Shown: positions 34,941 through 45,814 of the stretch, piece after piece | Numbering within the stretch: the stretch's first letter is position 1 | How the letters are laid out: every line of letters starts with the position of its first letter | Assembly (NCBI RefSeq): GCF_007860095.1 | Contig: NZ_SJPT01000009.1 | Span: 215,793 to 279,792 of the forward strand | Direction: 5' to 3' | Length of the DNA: 64,000 bases | Source of the DNA: Novipirellula galeiformis | GTDB taxonomy: Bacteria > Planctomycetota > Planctomycetia > Pirellulales > Pirellulaceae | The notes under the pieces: model-generated | Database searches by the model: none | What the model was told of the DNA's origin: nothing | What the model saw: the letters and a program-made list of their open reading frames with translations, nothing else | Position numbers and translations under genes: made by a program

Positions 34941-35300
34941 TCACCAATCCGGGCAGGAACGCGATAGAAAACAATCGAGAAAAACGGGAAGCAATAAGAC
35001 GAGCCGGAGCATCACGACACGTTTGGAGAAGAATACCGTGGTGAATGCGAATAGCAGAAACAAGGGAGTAAGAAGGTTTGCCAACCGGGCAATGGCCACA
35101 AACGCGTAGATGTCGTCAAAGCGGCTTGCAAGTACCCTGGCAAGCGAAGGTGTGAATTGCGAGTAGCGGTCCGCGTACAGAATGCACGCGAGTAGTGCAA
35201 CGGAAGCGTTCCAGGCAATTCGTTTCCGGGACGGCACTAGGCGCAGACGGAGGGAGCGGCGAGGTGGCGGAACGGCAGGTGCAGATTCGTATGGGTTCAC
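34941..35300 (-). CDS. 'MNPYES' small membrane protein
   Basis: 119 residues, beginning MNPYESAPAVPPPRRS, an N-terminus common to many small planctomycete membrane proteins. Three hydrophobic segments follow (WNASVALLACILYA, ARLANLLTPLFLLFAFTTVFF, VVMLRLVLLLPVFLDCFL). Function unknown. It sits alone at the edge of the repeats. Confidence 0.65.
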   Translation of the reverse strand: MNPYESAPAVPPPRRSLRLRLVPSRKRIAWNASVALLACILYADRYSQFTPSLARVLASRFDDIYAFVAIARLANLLTPLFLLFAFTTVFFSKRVVMLRLVLLLPVFLDCFLSRSCPDW

Positions 35301-35843
35301 GGCATGCCACGGATCGCGTCAGCGGGATCTCGATTTGCCATCACTGAGATCGCATCGTACGGCATCGATGTCAAAAAACGCGTCATCGCGATCTTCGTAT
35401 GAATGTCATGATTAGGCGCGACTTGTGATGCGGCAAAGTCTTGGGGTGTATTGAGTCGTTGAATCTAACGGCCACGCAATACGAAATACAAGTTCGGCGG
35501 ACCGTCCGAGCACGATCCACGCAAGATGGATCCCGTCGTGGATGTTCGCGAAGTCGAAAAGCGACTGCCAGCCGATCGAAGGTGTTTCAATGGTTTCATG
35601 ACTCTGTGCACTTATTTCTTATACATGAGGCGGCTTTCGTCATCACGATCGTGGTGCATTGTGGAAAGGTCAAAGGCCTGTATCGCAATGTTTGGGAAGG
35701 CATGCCGAGTTTGTTGCGCAGTCACGCGAGACCGAGGTGCTAAGCACCTCGGCAGAAGTCTTTCGGCATAAATCCTCAAAGCGGCGAAGCTGCAAAACGT
35801 AGCCTAGGCAACGTTAAGCCCAATGAGGTGTGCGGAGGTGCTG
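35301..35843. other. Intergenic with a 10-bp perfect hairpin
   Basis: CCGAGGTGCT-A-AGCACCTCGG at 35732-35752 is a perfect foldback with almost no loop, without a T-run. GCTTAAC (minus strand, near 35815) resembles an attC R'' box downstream of the DUF1559-like gene but I could not find its partner. No gene called. Confidence 0.5.
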
Positions 35844-36605
35844 CTAATACGCAGCGGGGATTCCCGGTATGCTGAATCTGTCTGATTGGTCCTTCGTAAT
35901 GTACGACCGAAGGTCCGCTGGAGAAACGGCGTCAGAGACAAAGTGAACGCCACCATCACAACTGACTGTCATAAAACCGTTTGAACTAAAGCCGCCAAAC
36001 CGAGGAATAACCGTGTCGGCCGAATAGGCAATGTCGATGGGTTTTGTCCACGGCTCCCGACTGCGCGATTCGGCCAGCATTAAAGTGGTGCCGGGCCACG
36101 CTCTGATATCGGTGTAGGTGGATGTCACGTTGGGATCAAAGGCCGTGCCACTGCCAACGATCGCGTAAAAGGCGGAATGATTTGATTCGGGGGCATCGCT
36201 GGGATGCCTGTAGACGGCAGGCATGGCATTGAGGATCTCCCGGTTTGGCTCCGAGTCCCACGGTTGATCGATGTCGTAACCGCATGCTTTGATCAATGCG
36301 GCATACTGCTCACGAGTGGTATTGGCGTTCAGTGCATCATTGTCGATGCCGTCAACGTAGTGCTTAAGGACGGGCAACAGTTCGACGCGCCAACTGTACT
36401 TGGTTTTGCCGTCGGGAGCGTAAAGCACAGCAGGCGGAAAGCGGCCAAAAATGTCGTGGTATCCATGCATCGCAATCCCGAGCCTTTGCAGGTTCGTAAA
36501 CCCGGCGGGATGTTTAGCCTGCTTCGCTGGATCAGGATCGTCACTGAAAGCCAACGAGGTAACGGAAAGTAAAGCAAATGCGAACGCGATAACTCGGTAT
36601 TGCAT
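35844..36605 (-). CDS. DUF1559-like secreted protein
   Basis: About 253 residues. N-terminal signal peptide (MQYRVIAFAFALLSVTSLAFS). The body has the DUF1559 pattern: QRLGIAMHGYHDIFGRFPPA, YSWRVELLPVLKHY, PNREILNAMPAVYRHPSD and CDGGVHFVSDAVSP near the end. These proteins are abundant in planctomycetes and usually carry a type IV pilin-like N-terminus; here it is a plain signal peptide. Function unknown. ATG at 36605 follows AGGAG. Confidence 0.85.
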   Translation of the reverse strand: MQYRVIAFAFALLSVTSLAFSDDPDPAKQAKHPAGFTNLQRLGIAMHGYHDIFGRFPPAVLYAPDGKTKYSWRVELLPVLKHYVDGIDNDALNANTTREQYAALIKACGYDIDQPWDSEPNREILNAMPAVYRHPSDAPESNHSAFYAIVGSGTAFDPNVTSTYTDIRAWPGTTLMLAESRSREPWTKPIDIAYSADTVIPRFGGFSSNGFMTVSCDGGVHFVSDAVSPADLRSYITKDQSDRFSIPGIPAAY

Positions 36606-37115
36606 CAGAGTCTCCTGTGCTGGGGTGTAGTCGTCCAAAGACGATCATGCGAGGGGTAAGGTCTGTCTGCCGATTCGCTGTGTAACGTGTGAATTCACTG
36701 GGCAACGGGAATTGACCTTCGGCTTCGAACCGTGTTGCCACCGACGCTCCAGTGCAGTTTTGGGGTTGTCCGCCGGGCCGGACTGTTTCGCGGTATCCCG
36801 CATCGTATCTGCGATCTTCCGCACAGTGGTTGTCACTCGCAAACCACGTTCGCCCGTTTCATCGGTAGTTGGCCTCAGAACCGTCGCGTGTTCCGAACGT
36901 ACATTTTACGTCCCAACGTCAAACGCATAAGTTGCCGAGCTAGGTTGTGAAGGATCGACAGCAAGAACGGTAGACGATGCGAATCGAACTGCGAGTAATG
37001 CAAAGCGTTCCAGCGTGGCGACGGTACTCGTTTGATATCAGACGGGTAGCGTTTGCTATAACCGGGATCGCCCAAGGTGGCAGCCATTTGAAATCTCGCC
37101 ATGGCGGTCTCCGGT
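36606..37115. other. Gap between small accessory genes
   Basis: A minus-strand frame (about 36875-37101, starting MARFQMAATLGDPGYSKR) is open but basic and without clear features. No attC-like foldback could be defined with confidence here. Confidence 0.35.
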
Positions 37116-37613
37116 TTATGATGCGGTGCTGCCATTTTTGCGGCGCCGAACCGGTTTGCCATCACCGTGGGATTCCAAGGCAAGGGCATTGGCGGATACT
37201 GACGCAAGCAATACTCCGTCCAGCACGACGAGCGCAAAAGTCACGATACCACATAAGGAATTTGCGATGTCAAATTGAGTCGCAGTGGTTGCTGTTCGCC
37301 ACAGAAAGAACACCACGATCGATTGAAGAATTCCGATCGCCGCAGCAGACATGAAAACGCAGCTCGCAGGTGAGAATCCGTATCGAAAAGGAATCAAGTT
37401 TGGATTGCCGTCCGTTTCCTGAGAACCAGCCATATGTGGCACCAAGAAGAAATGCTCCGGCATCATTGCCATACCGATCATGATTCCATTAAAGCCAAGT
37501 GATTCAGGCCCGAACGGCGTACTGCTCGGAAGCGTTCCATCGATGAAAAAAGCCAATGCGAACGCGGTGACGACACAAGCAAGTGCGTAAATGCAGACGC
37601 CAAGAAAAACCAT
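37116..37613 (-). CDS. Four-helix membrane protein, unknown
   Basis: 165 residues with hydrophobic segments MVFLGVCIYALACVVTAFAL, GFNGIMIGMAMMPEHFFLV, VFMSAAAIGILQSIVVFFLW and SLCGIVTFALVVLDGVLLAS. No family recognised. Same direction as the neighbouring small genes, separated from the next by an attC-like foldback (37658-37726). Confidence 0.65.
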   Translation of the reverse strand: MVFLGVCIYALACVVTAFALAFFIDGTLPSSTPFGPESLGFNGIMIGMAMMPEHFFLVPHMAGSQETDGNPNLIPFRYGFSPASCVFMSAAAIGILQSIVVFFLWRTATTATQFDIANSLCGIVTFALVVLDGVLLASVSANALALESHGDGKPVRRRKNGSTAS

Positions 37614-37657
37614 TGTGTTACGTCATTCCGTTGATGGGATTCGATGGCAGAACGACC

Positions 37658-37726
37658 GCGATCAGCGGCCGCGACGAATGAAAGTCCATTGCCAAACTGA
37701 CCGGCTTCGCGGCGCCGGTGCATCGC
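37658..37726 (-). repeat. attC-like foldback (weak)
   Basis: GCGAT and GCCGCGA on the left face TCGCGGC and ATCGC on the right, with unequal spacers (5 and 8 nt). It fits the two-box arm layout of an attC site, but outer boxes match the consensus poorly. Confidence 0.4.
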
Positions 37727-37751
37727 ATTGGTATTCGGTATTTTCGTAGTC

Positions 37752-38228
37752 TCATTCGTTTTGTTTCATAGGATTCGTTCGGGTCTCTGGCTGACCAAGC
37801 TGTTGAGCAAGACCGATCAGAATTCCCTTAGGGCCGCGAATGTAGCATAGCCGGTATCTGTCCTGGTAGTTGACGACTTCATCGACCACCGTCGCGCCAA
37901 GTTTGCCGATCCGCGAGAGCGTGTCGTCAAGGTCGTCAACCGCGAACATGACACGCAGATATCCAAGCGAGTTCACAGGAGCTGTGCGGTGATCGGATTT
38001 AATGGCCGGGGCGTCAAAGCGAGAGAGCTCCAATCGACTGTGGCCGTCAGGTGTGCACCTCATTGCAATTTCGACACGCTGGCCACGCAAGCCGGTGACG
38101 CGGCCGGCCCATTCATCCTCGATTGTCATCCGGCCTTCGAGAGCAAGGCCCAGCTCCGTGAAGAATATGACGGCGGTGTCGATGTCTTCCACCACGATGC
38201 CGACGTTGTCCATGCGTTTGATTGTCAT
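37752..38228 (-). CDS. VOC (glyoxalase-like) protein
   Basis: 158 residues. VOC features: MDNVGIVVEDIDTAVIFFTELGL (split into its halves MDNVGIVVEDIDT and FFTELGLAL), GQRVEIAMRCTPDG, LRVMFAVDDLDDTLSRI and the ending YIRGPKGILIGLAQQLG. Likely a metal-dependent isomerase, lyase or small-molecule binding protein. Proteins of this sort are common as mobile gene cassettes. Both sides carry attC-like foldbacks. Confidence 0.8.
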   Translation of the reverse strand: MTIKRMDNVGIVVEDIDTAVIFFTELGLALEGRMTIEDEWAGRVTGLRGQRVEIAMRCTPDGHSRLELSRFDAPAIKSDHRTAPVNSLGYLRVMFAVDDLDDTLSRIGKLGATVVDEVVNYQDRYRLCYIRGPKGILIGLAQQLGQPETRTNPMKQNE

Positions 38229-38242
38229 GATGTCTCTCTGGC

Positions 38243-38347
38243 GAATAACGACCAGCGTAACCGGGCAGCGAAGTTAAGCGTTGGCTTGAAAATTCGCCGA
38301 ATTCGCCGCTCCGGTTCAGACGCTCCGGTTCAGGCAATCGTTAGGCA
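38243..38347 (-). repeat. attC-like site B
   Basis: TAACGA, 7-nt spacer, AACCGG and AGCG on one arm pair with CGCT, CCGGTT, 7-nt spacer and TCGTTA on the other. The outer box on the gene side, GCCTAAC (minus strand), fits RYYYAAC and includes the stop codon TAA of the gene at 38341-38820, as in integron cassettes. The far box fits GTTRRRY poorly. Confidence 0.55.
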
Positions 38348-38820
38348 TATCTCTCAGGGTTCCTATAGCGGTCGGCTTCATCGTTATCGAATGGCTGAAT
38401 TCCACCAAGGCGCAGTGCAGCACATTCGGCGTTGATGACCAAGTCCCCGTTTTGGCGTAATTCCAGCATCACGCCGTCGAATTCTCTCTCGTTAAACTTA
38501 CCTTCACGCCATTCAACGCCTTTCATCTTGCAGTCAATTGTTTCAAGCGACGTTTCGCAGAAAAAGGCCGGCGCGTTGATGTTCAAGCGATTTGTGGAAC
38601 CGATTAGCCGCAGACGCGTGCCTCCATCCAGGCCCTTCGGCCATTTGGGGGCGGTTCGCAATGGAGCGGTGAATGAAACTAATTCAAAATCAAGCGATCG
38701 CGAGTCGTAATGCAGGTTGATGAGGAATAGAGGTTCAAGATCTGCGCTGGCGTCAAAGTGACGAAGGATCCCTTCACCGCCCTGCACGCGGTCACACCAG
38801 ACGCCTGTTGAGTGCATCAT
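38341..38820 (-). CDS. Unknown soluble protein (possible gene cassette)
   Basis: 159 residues, no signal or membrane segment. Features are HFDASADLEPLFLINLHYDS, WPKGLDGGTRLRLIGSTNRL and the end RYRNPERYA. It has the look of small immunity-type proteins but I cannot place it in a family. Its stop codon falls inside attC-like site B and its start lies just after attC-like site A. Confidence 0.6.
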   Translation of the reverse strand: MMHSTGVWCDRVQGGEGILRHFDASADLEPLFLINLHYDSRSLDFELVSFTAPLRTAPKWPKGLDGGTRLRLIGSTNRLNINAPAFFCETSLETIDCKMKGVEWREGKFNEREFDGVMLELRQNGDLVINAECAALRLGGIQPFDNDEADRYRNPERYA

Positions 38821-38830
38821 TTAAATCTAC

Positions 38831-38924
38831 GCCTAATGGTCGTGATGTGCAGGTGGCGGGAGTTAACTTGCAAGCTGGCGGAACAGCGTGCCACCGCTGC
38901 TCCGTCACGATCGCATGGTTAGGT
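38831..38924 (-). repeat. attC-like site A
   Basis: GCCTAA, TCGTGA and GGTGGC on one arm pair with GCCACC, TCACGA and TTAGGT on the other. In cassette direction the first box is ACCTAAC (fits RYYYAAC) and carries the TAA stop of the lipoprotein gene; the last is ATTAGGC, one base off GTTRRRY. Length about 95 bp, normal for attC. Confidence 0.6.
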
Positions 38925-39356
38925 GCCGTCTGGCCGCGTCACCTTAAAGCGACAAGGTGCCGCATCCGTTTCGTCGACCGTAATCGTGCGTGGTTTCGTT
39001 ATTGACATGGACTGTCCATGTTCAAGTGTCACTGCGATTACCTGTTTATTTGGCGCAAGATAGATCAACGCATCATTGTCAACGACGACAACCTCCCCGA
39101 TCACTTCACCCTCTTCAAATAGATCCGCGCCGGGGAAGGACACGACGCACTTGCTCATTGCTTCGAGCTGCGTATTTGCGGGCAGCAAAAATGGCACGTG
39201 TGGATCGAGCGATGCGACACTGTCAGCCGCCACGTTTAAGGGCTTGGGAGCCGGTCCCCCACATCCCGATGCACCCAATATGAAGTAAACCAATAGGATC
39301 CCGCCGATACCCGACGGGAGTCGCTTGGCGGTCATAAGCATTGCAGATAGTGTCAT
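38919..39356 (-). CDS. Small lipoprotein, unknown
   Basis: Up to 145 residues. A signal peptide ends in a lipobox (FILGASGCGG), so the mature protein should be a lipid-anchored protein of about 115 residues. It has no recognised domain. In-frame ATGs at 39356, 39341 and 39335 all precede the signal peptide. The stop codon lies in attC-like site A. Confidence 0.7.
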   Translation of the reverse strand: MTLSAMLMTAKRLPSGIGGILLVYFILGASGCGGPAPKPLNVAADSVASLDPHVPFLLPANTQLEAMSKCVVSFPGADLFEEGEVIGEVVVVDNDALIYLAPNKQVIAVTLEHGQSMSITKPRTITVDETDAAPCRFKVTRPDGT

Positions 39357-39682
39357 TATTTAACTTGTTTCACGTAGGCACAAAAGGCAGTTATCAGCGA
39401 GGACGGACGGTTGAGTCTCCATCGGTCATTTCGCGACAGCCGTCCTTCGTTGTGCGGCATGGTTCGCTGCATAATAGAACAAATTCAAGTATCAGTTCGC
39501 CACTCATGTCCAGGCATGGACCTCGCCATAAGCCTCAGCCCGCGACTTCGGTTCAAGCGATGGTTCAAGTAAGCCGCTATCGCGGCGGGGTGGTTGGGTT
39601 TTTCGATCGTTAGTTTAGCAGGTGCTCACGGCGCAGGCATGTTTCCTTGTTGTTTTCTTTACCCTCTCAACAAGGTTCCACC
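39357..39682. other. Gap upstream of the accessory genes
   Basis: No gene or recognised attI site. The leftward genes may be transcribed from here. Confidence 0.4.
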
Positions 39683-40294
39683 ATGGTCAACTACGACAAC
39701 CTCCCTGCCGCTTCTCCCTACTTCGACGGCAAGCTCTATCAGAACATGAACGAAGACCTGCAGCTTGCCGGTATGAGCAAACGCACCGTGCACGGCTATC
39801 TGCGAGCCGTGCGACAACTGGCCGACTACTGCGAAAAACGCCCCAACCGAATCACCGAAGCCGAACTGCGGCGATACTTCCTGTACCTCAAGAACGAAAA
39901 ACAATTCGCGTACGGTTCCATTCGTGTAGCCTTCTCAGGTATCAAGTTCTTCTACTCGCGAACCTGCAAGCGGAACTGGCAGACGCTCGCCACGATGAAG
40001 CTGCAGCGGTCCAAAACGATGCCGGAGGTGCTTACCATCGAACAGGTGCACCGCATCATCGACGCCTGCCGAGTCGAGCGGATTGCAGCCTTCTTTTGGA
40101 CGACCTACTCGATGGGCTTGCGGCTCGAGGAAGCTCGCAACCTGCAAGTCGGTGACATTGATTCCCAGCGGATGAGCCTGTTTTGCACGGTTGCGGGTCG
40201 ACCCGAGCGTGTCGATTCGATGCGTAGTCATCGGACGCACCGCCGCTACCATCTCCGGCGGCGGGCGCGTGAGCTGTTGACGAGTGCTTCGTAG
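39683..40294 (+). pseudogene. Truncated tyrosine recombinase
   Basis: The first ~155 codons match the XerC-like integrases often found with IS91-type transposases: LAGMSKRTVHGYLRAVRQLA, ITEAELRRYFLYLKNEKQF, GIKFFYSRTCKRNWQTL, MPEVLTIEQVHRIIDACR and the first catalytic Arg in YSMGLRLEEARNLQVGDID. After SQRM the sequence no longer resembles the family, and the HxxR and Tyr parts are missing. The frame is therefore a fragment without activity. It lacks the IntI-specific region, so it is not an integron integrase. Confidence 0.8.
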
Positions 40295-40772
40295 CTAGCA
40301 CGTAATATTTCTTTTGGGTTCTAGCGAGCAGGTGCCCACGACGGTGGGTTGCAGCTGTATTTTGCCATTGCCATTGCCATTGCCATTGCCATTGCCCATT
40401 GCCCATTGCCCATTGCCCATTGCCGGCCGCTTCGCGCGAGCGGTGGGGCACTCATCGCTCCATCTTGGCGTCCGCAACCGTCTGAAGATGCGGATCCTCA
40501 GCGTCCAATCGACCGAGCTAGAGCCACGCACCCCGGCCAAATGCTCTGTCCCCTCTTGGAGGTTCTCACTGAGGGACAGAGCGCTTTTGCGGGGGGATGG
40601 CTATCGAGGTTCGCTTGCCGCCAGCAAAGTGCTCTGTCCCCAATGGGATGCGTCCAGTCGACGGAGGTAGAACCACGTGCCCCAGCAAGATGCTCTGTCC
40701 CTTTGCTTTGTTGATGCTAGTAAGGACAAGTGCGTGGCGCTGTTCCTGTGTCGTGATGCGTGATTTGTATGA
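40295..40772. other. Intergenic with microsatellite and dispersed words
   Basis: A microsatellite is at 40363-40424 (separate entry). From 40540 to 40710 three copies of a GCTCTGTCCCC word occur, one facing its inverse (GGGACAGAGC near 40573). No gene called. Confidence 0.6.
40363..40424. repeat. Hexamer-to-heptamer microsatellite
   Basis: About five CCATTG units followed by four CCCATTG units, head to tail. Confidence 0.95.
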
Positions 40773-43700
40773 TCATTTTCCAACGTGCTCACAGACGGAC
40801 CTGCGCGCGACTTCGGCAAAACATTTCTCAATGGTTGACCTCAATTGAGTCGGTTCGAATGGCTTTGCAAGGTAATCATCCATCCCCGCATTGAGACATC
40901 GTTCCCGGTCGCCTTGAATGGCATTGGCGGTGAGAGCAACGATGACTAGGGGAGTATCCTTCCCGTTCTTTTTCTTTGCTTCCGATTCGCGAATTTTTTT
41001 CGTCGTCACAAATCCGTCCATCGTCGGCATCTGGCAATCCATCAACACGATGTCGTAAGATTTGCCCGCTAACGCCTTGAGTACCTCAAGGCCGTTTTCC
41101 ACCACATCACAATTCCAACCAAAACGGGACAGCATCTCGCGTGTAAAGAGTTGGTTGATTTTGTTGTCTTCGGCTAACAGGATACGGGTTCCAGACGCTT
41201 TCTTTTCCATCGCTGGTTTCGGCACAAGCGAGGCTTCATCGAGTGCGGGCAAATCCCCCGCTTCGCACAAGCGGAAGTTGGCAGTAAACCAAAACCGAGA
41301 ACCAACGCCTTCACGACTCTCGACGCCGATTTGTCCCCCCATTTTTTCGACGATCGCTTTGCAGATCGAAAGGCCAAGTCCCGAGCCACCGTATTTTCGA
41401 TTGATGGAGCTATCGACCTGTGAAAACGACTGAAACAACCGATTCAGGCGATCGGCAGGGATGCCAATTCCTGTATCGGTGATCGAGAAGAGTAGGGTGA
41501 CGCCACGCTCCGATTGTTCTTGGTGTTCGACTCGTAGGTTGATTTCTCCCCGATCGGTAAATTTAATCGCGTTGCTCAACAGATTCACAAAGACTTGACG
41601 CAAGCGATGGCTGTCGCCCACAAGACGCAACGCGATGGCGGGGTCGATCGAATGGCTGAGTTGCACACTTTTGTCTTCCAATCGTGGCGGCATGCTGCGC
41701 ACCACGTCTTCAAGTAACTGAGGAAGATCAAAGGGGTGCTGTTCTAGTTCCATGGAGCCCGCTTCGATTTTAGAAAAATCAAGAATGTCGCTGATCAACG
41801 CCAGCAATGCCTTGCCGCTACTTTGGCAAGCGCTAACGAAGCGACGCTGTCGATCATCCAGTGGAGAATCGGCAAGCAATTCCGTCATGCCAATGACACC
41901 GTTTAGAGGCGTTCGCAACTCGTGACTCATGCTTGCCAAAAACTCGCTCTTCGCACTGCTCGCTCGCTCGGCTTCCACCTTCGCTGCAATCAGCGCCTGC
42001 TGATTCTCTCGGCGTTGCGTAATGTCAATCTGGGTCGCAATGAAATTGCACAACTCGCCGGCACTATCAAACACCGGGTCAATCTTCAGGTCGATCCAAT
42101 GCCCATCGCCTGACTTTTTGTAATTGAAAATTTCGACCGCAATACTTTCTCGTCGCTCAATTTTTTGGCGAATTGTACGAATGGTTTCGGAATCTGAATC
42201 GGGACCAATCAAGAAATCCATGGGGCGTCGCCCGACCACCTCGTCCGACTCGTATTGACTCATTTGCGTAAACGCTTCGTTCACCCACTCGATACGACAG
42301 CTAGAGTCCATGATGAACACGGCATGCTGTGTCTTGCTGGCGACCAACGAGAGTTTCGAAATCTGACGATGAGTCTGCTGTAACTCGTCTTCCGCCCGCT
42401 TGCGTTCGACAAAAACGCCAATGGTGTCGGCGATCGAGGCCAGTGATTCGAGCGTGTTGACTTTCAAAGGGTGCTCACTAAACAATGCCAATACGCCAAC
42501 GACGTGCTCACCGACGATCAACGGATAGCCGGCAAAGGCGACCAAGTTTTCATGCTTGGCCCACAGCGGATCCTCAAGTTCCATGTCGTTTTGCAAGTCA
42601 TTGGTCGAATACGGCAAGCCACGCTGAGCCACGCGTCCCACGCAGCGCTGCCCGACGGGAATGCGTGAATGGACTCCGTCGCGGTGGGTGTACAATCCCG
42701 CACTGGCTTGCAGTTCCAAGACGGACTGCGTCGGATCCATGGTCCAGATCCTCGCGAGCGATACTTGCAATCGGTTGACCATGGACTGGCAACACTCTTG
42801 TAAGCCAGACTCCAGTGCAACCGCGCGTGACAACGCCACCCCGACATCCGCAGTCAACATCGCCAACCGATTGCGTTCAGCAAGAACCGCCTCATTTTCT
42901 TTGCGTTCGGAGATATCTCGGACAACGGTGACTAAGCGAGAGGGTTCGTCGTCTGGTGCAATGTATTGCACAAAAAGATCGACAGGGACATCTCGCCCGT
43001 CTTTTCGCCGCACGACCGTCTCAACGCGTTGCATCGGTTTTTCGCCAGACAAAAGGCTCGCCACCATTCGCTGCAACGCGTCCGCTGACATTCCGACATC
43101 GACATCCCGGGGGCCCAATTGGCACAATTCCATCGCGGAATAGCCAAGCAGTTTGGTGGCTCCTTGGTTGACATAGTAAAAACGAAGGGTCTGAGGGTTC
43201 AACATGAAGACCGAATCATGGGTCTGGTCAAGCGTGGTTTTAAATTGATTCAGCTCAATTTCATGTTGTTTCCATTGGGTCAGATCGACGTGACTGCCCA
43301 CCACGCGATTCGGATGCGTGTCTCCATCGCGGCAAACGGTAAAGCAGCGAGAGAGCACGTGCACGTAGTGGTGGTCTTTGTGCAGGATGCGACATTCAAC
43401 TTCATATTTCTCTAATTCTCCGCGAACGTATTGATCGAGCTTGGTGGAGACATTGTCTCGGTCGTCGGGATGCACCAGCTGAAGCGCCGCGTCAGCGTCA
43501 TCGCCAATGTCTTCGCGATTGTAGCCCAACATGTCCAGGAATCGTGGCGAAAAGAACACCTTGTTCGTTTCTAAATTCCATTCGAAAATGCCGTCGTTGC
43601 ACCCGAGCATCAGCACGTTAAACTGCTCGCGGCTAACATCCAGCTCCTTTTCCAAAGCGTCTTGTTTGGCCAGTTGCTCTTCGACTTTCAACTTTTCTTG

Positions 43701-44846
43701 ATTCAGATCCGCCGTCCGTCCCACCACCAATCGTTCCACCAGTTCCGTTCTGCGGAACAGGTAAGCAACAAATGCACTGACGATTCCAGAGGTCAGTATT
43801 CCGAGTAGCAACATGGTACGCGGAGTCGAATCGCGGCGAATTGCCACATAATCCGCGTTCGCTGTGCAGTGCAGCGTCCACGTTCGTCCAGCGCGTTCAA
43901 CAAACCCGTCGAAATGGAGCGATGCAGTCGGTTTTTCACCAAACAATCCAATGGATTTCGTTTCCGCCGATGGATGTTCGTGGAGACGCGACCTATGCAG
44001 GTAGGCGTGGCGTGCATCGAGTGACGCACTATTCTCAAACAACCGGATTTCGATTCCCGCATGATCTAGCGGTGCGAGTGCATTCTCAAGCACTTGATCT
44101 AAGCGTAACTGCCCGACAATAAATCCCCTCAACTTTTCTGGGGAGGGCGTCTGAGAACGATCCTCGGGTTTCTCAAAAACCGCAGACACCAGCAGCACCT
44201 GAAGCCCCGCTCCTTCCTCTTGACGTGGCAGCGCAGGCGACGCGGTGATGCGCTTCGTTGACTTCGCGACCGCAAACGTATCGTGCAAGCGAGGATCTGC
44301 ATTTAAATCTTCGCCGAGCTCGATTCGTGAATTGTTGGGCGGATACTTGTAGGTTACCGGCAAATATTCCGGGCGATGTGAGGCAGGTTGCAGTTGACCC
44401 TCCGCGGTTCGCTGCAGAATCCCTTGTTCAGAGACCGATTCACCCTGCTCGTACGCAATCCGCTGTGATTCGTCCACGTGGCTGACCCACGTGATCGCAT
44501 TGAATCCAATGGTTTGCGGTTTCATTCCATTGATGAAGCTGTGGAATTCGCGTCGATTGACGCTTTGTGAACTGCGGTACAGCGACTCGATTCCGCGGAT
44601 GAGATCAATCGGTCTGGCAAATTCGGATTCGAATACCGCGACCCGCTCTTCGGCTGACCGGCGAAAACCCTTTTCGATCGCTTTTTGATCAAGCGTGCGC
44701 ATCAGATGATAGAGATAGATGCTTCCGATCACGCCTGCGACAAGCATCAGTAATGGCAAGTACCATTTCATCGAGCGAATTTGCAGGATTGGCATAAAGA
44801 GGGAGCGTCCTGAAGCGACAGTCATTGTCTTGATGCCAATGGTCAA
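40773..44846 (-). CDS. CHASE-PAS-PAS-GAF-PAS hybrid histidine kinase
   Basis: 1357 residues. Membrane helices at about 28-47 and 344-364 bracket a CHASE sensor (about 75-300, with [15 protein letters not shown] and [14 protein letters not shown]). Then come PAS domains (about 405-525, 535-650), a GAF domain (about 660-815), a third PAS (830-945), the phosphotransfer domain with H975 in [13 protein letters not shown], the ATPase domain (N box [14 protein letters not shown]-type [14 protein letters not shown]) and a receiver (about 1221-1345, phospho-acceptor D1270 in [11 protein letters not shown]). No output domain; signal should pass to a separate phosphotransfer protein or regulator, none of which is nearby. 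Solitary gene. Confidence 0.95.
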   Translation of the reverse strand: MTIGIKTMTVASGRSLFMPILQIRSMKWYLPLLMLVAGVIGSIYLYHLMRTLDQKAIEKGFRRSAEERVAVFESEFARPIDLIRGIESLYRSSQSVNRREFHSFINGMKPQTIGFNAITWVSHVDESQRIAYEQGESVSEQGILQRTAEGQLQPASHRPEYLPVTYKYPPNNSRIELGEDLNADPRLHDTFAVAKSTKRITASPALPRQEEGAGLQVLLVSAVFEKPEDRSQTPSPEKLRGFIVGQLRLDQVLENALAPLDHAGIEIRLFENSASLDARHAYLHRSRLHEHPSAETKSIGLFGEKPTASLHFDGFVERAGRTWTLHCTANADYVAIRRDSTPRTMLLLGILTSGIVSAFVAYLFRRTELVERLVVGRTADLNQEKLKVEEQLAKQDALEKELDVSREQFNVLMLGCNDGIFEWNLETNKVFFSPRFLDMLGYNREDIGDDADAALQLVHPDDRDNVSTKLDQYVRGELEKYEVECRILHKDHHYVHVLSRCFTVCRDGDTHPNRVVGSHVDLTQWKQHEIELNQFKTTLDQTHDSVFMLNPQTLRFYYVNQGATKLLGYSAMELCQLGPRDVDVGMSADALQRMVASLLSGEKPMQRVETVVRRKDGRDVPVDLFVQYIAPDDEPSRLVTVVRDISERKENEAVLAERNRLAMLTADVGVALSRAVALESGLQECCQSMVNRLQVSLARIWTMDPTQSVLELQASAGLYTHRDGVHSRIPVGQRCVGRVAQRGLPYSTNDLQNDMELEDPLWAKHENLVAFAGYPLIVGEHVVGVLALFSEHPLKVNTLESLASIADTIGVFVERKRAEDELQQTHRQISKLSLVASKTQHAVFIMDSSCRIEWVNEAFTQMSQYESDEVVGRRPMDFLIGPDSDSETIRTIRQKIERRESIAVEIFNYKKSGDGHWIDLKIDPVFDSAGELCNFIATQIDITQRRENQQALIAAKVEAERASSAKSEFLASMSHELRTPLNGVIGMTELLADSPLDDRQRRFVSACQSSGKALLALISDILDFSKIEAGSMELEQHPFDLPQLLEDVVRSMPPRLEDKSVQLSHSIDPAIALRLVGDSHRLRQVFVNLLSNAIKFTDRGEINLRVEHQEQSERGVTLLFSITDTGIGIPADRLNRLFQSFSQVDSSINRKYGGSGLGLSICKAIVEKMGGQIGVESREGVGSRFWFTANFRLCEAGDLPALDEASLVPKPAMEKKASGTRILLAEDNKINQLFTREMLSRFGWNCDVVENGLEVLKALAGKSYDIVLMDCQMPTMDGFVTTKKIRESEAKKKNGKDTPLVIVALTANAIQGDRERCLNAGMDDYLAKPFEPTQLRSTIEKCFAEVARRSVCEHVGK

Positions 44847-45814
44847 GCGATTGTTCAGAAACCTTTCGGACTCATTGTATCGTGATACGTGAAGCCGCGA
44901 TCAACGACCGACCACAGTGGCACCGCGTTATTTTCGACCGCGAAGCCCGCTCGCGATCGATCGACATTTCACGATGAATCTTAATGGTTTCACATTCGCT
45001 ATTCTACTACATTTACGATGGGAAACAGTGTCAGACGTCGCGGGGACCCAAATGATCGCGTCACCCCCGCTTGAGCTTGTTGCTTCAAAACAGGGGCGTG
45101 CTTAAGGCCACGATTCCCTTGCATCGGTAAATCGCCCCCCAGCAAACCGACCACCGGTGTCAGGGGCGGATCGAGTTCCCATGCGTTTTCAGCGATCCGC
45201 TCTCATACGCCATCGCTTGCAGATTGAGTGGGGCAAGCCTTCCGGCAATCCGATTCAACAAAAATGCGATAGAGACAGGCTACTTCGTCTGGGTAGCGTC
45301 GTCCAGCTGATACAAACGCTCGCCGCCCGCCTCGGTATGGCTCGGTCCCCGTATCAAGACACCTCGTCTCGCTTACAACGCGGTTCGGATCGTGAACCGA
45401 GCCCAAACGCAAAGCTAGCAAATTGCCGGTGAAAGGCCTTCGCTACTGCCGATTGGGGGGGCGCCGCCCCGCTTTTTCCAGAGCGGTTACTCTTCTAGCA
45501 AAAAAGTGACTCTTTTGGCCCCGAGAAACGCGATCGGTGTAGAGCAAATCGGGCATTTTGCGTATTTCAAAGGGTGCCGTCTTCCACCGCGGCCTGGCTT
45601 AAGCCTACTCCGTTTGCGGTGCTAGTTCCAAAGCCGCCCCCGTCTCAGATCAGCGAGCGGTCATGGGGAGCCACGCACTCGGAATCGGACGCAATTAGCT
45701 GAGGCCATTTTACTTCTCGTCCCCGCCGCGATGCGTTGAGCGGAGGGGCGGAAACAGGTGGCCAGTATCGCTTAAGATTCCCAAGCGTTCCTGTACTGAA
45801 TCAATCCCACGTTA
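44847..45814. other. ~970-bp intergenic region
   Basis: No gene recognised on either strand. A G/C-rich stretch at about 45456-45480 (GGCGCCGCCCCGCTTTTT) could be a weak terminator. Promoters of the divergent kinase and channel genes should be here but are not evident. Confidence 0.4.

Noticed and set aside
39683-40294. Integron integrase IntI for the accessory genes
   Set aside because: Matches XerC-like IS91-associated recombinases, lacks the IntI-specific region and the C-terminal catalytic residues.
40349-40714. Frame with alternating Ala-Ile
   Set aside because: Created by the CCATTG microsatellite.
45157-45432. 91-codon frame in the 970-bp gap
   Set aside because: No ribosome site or recognisable feature; an opposite-strand frame overlaps it equally well.
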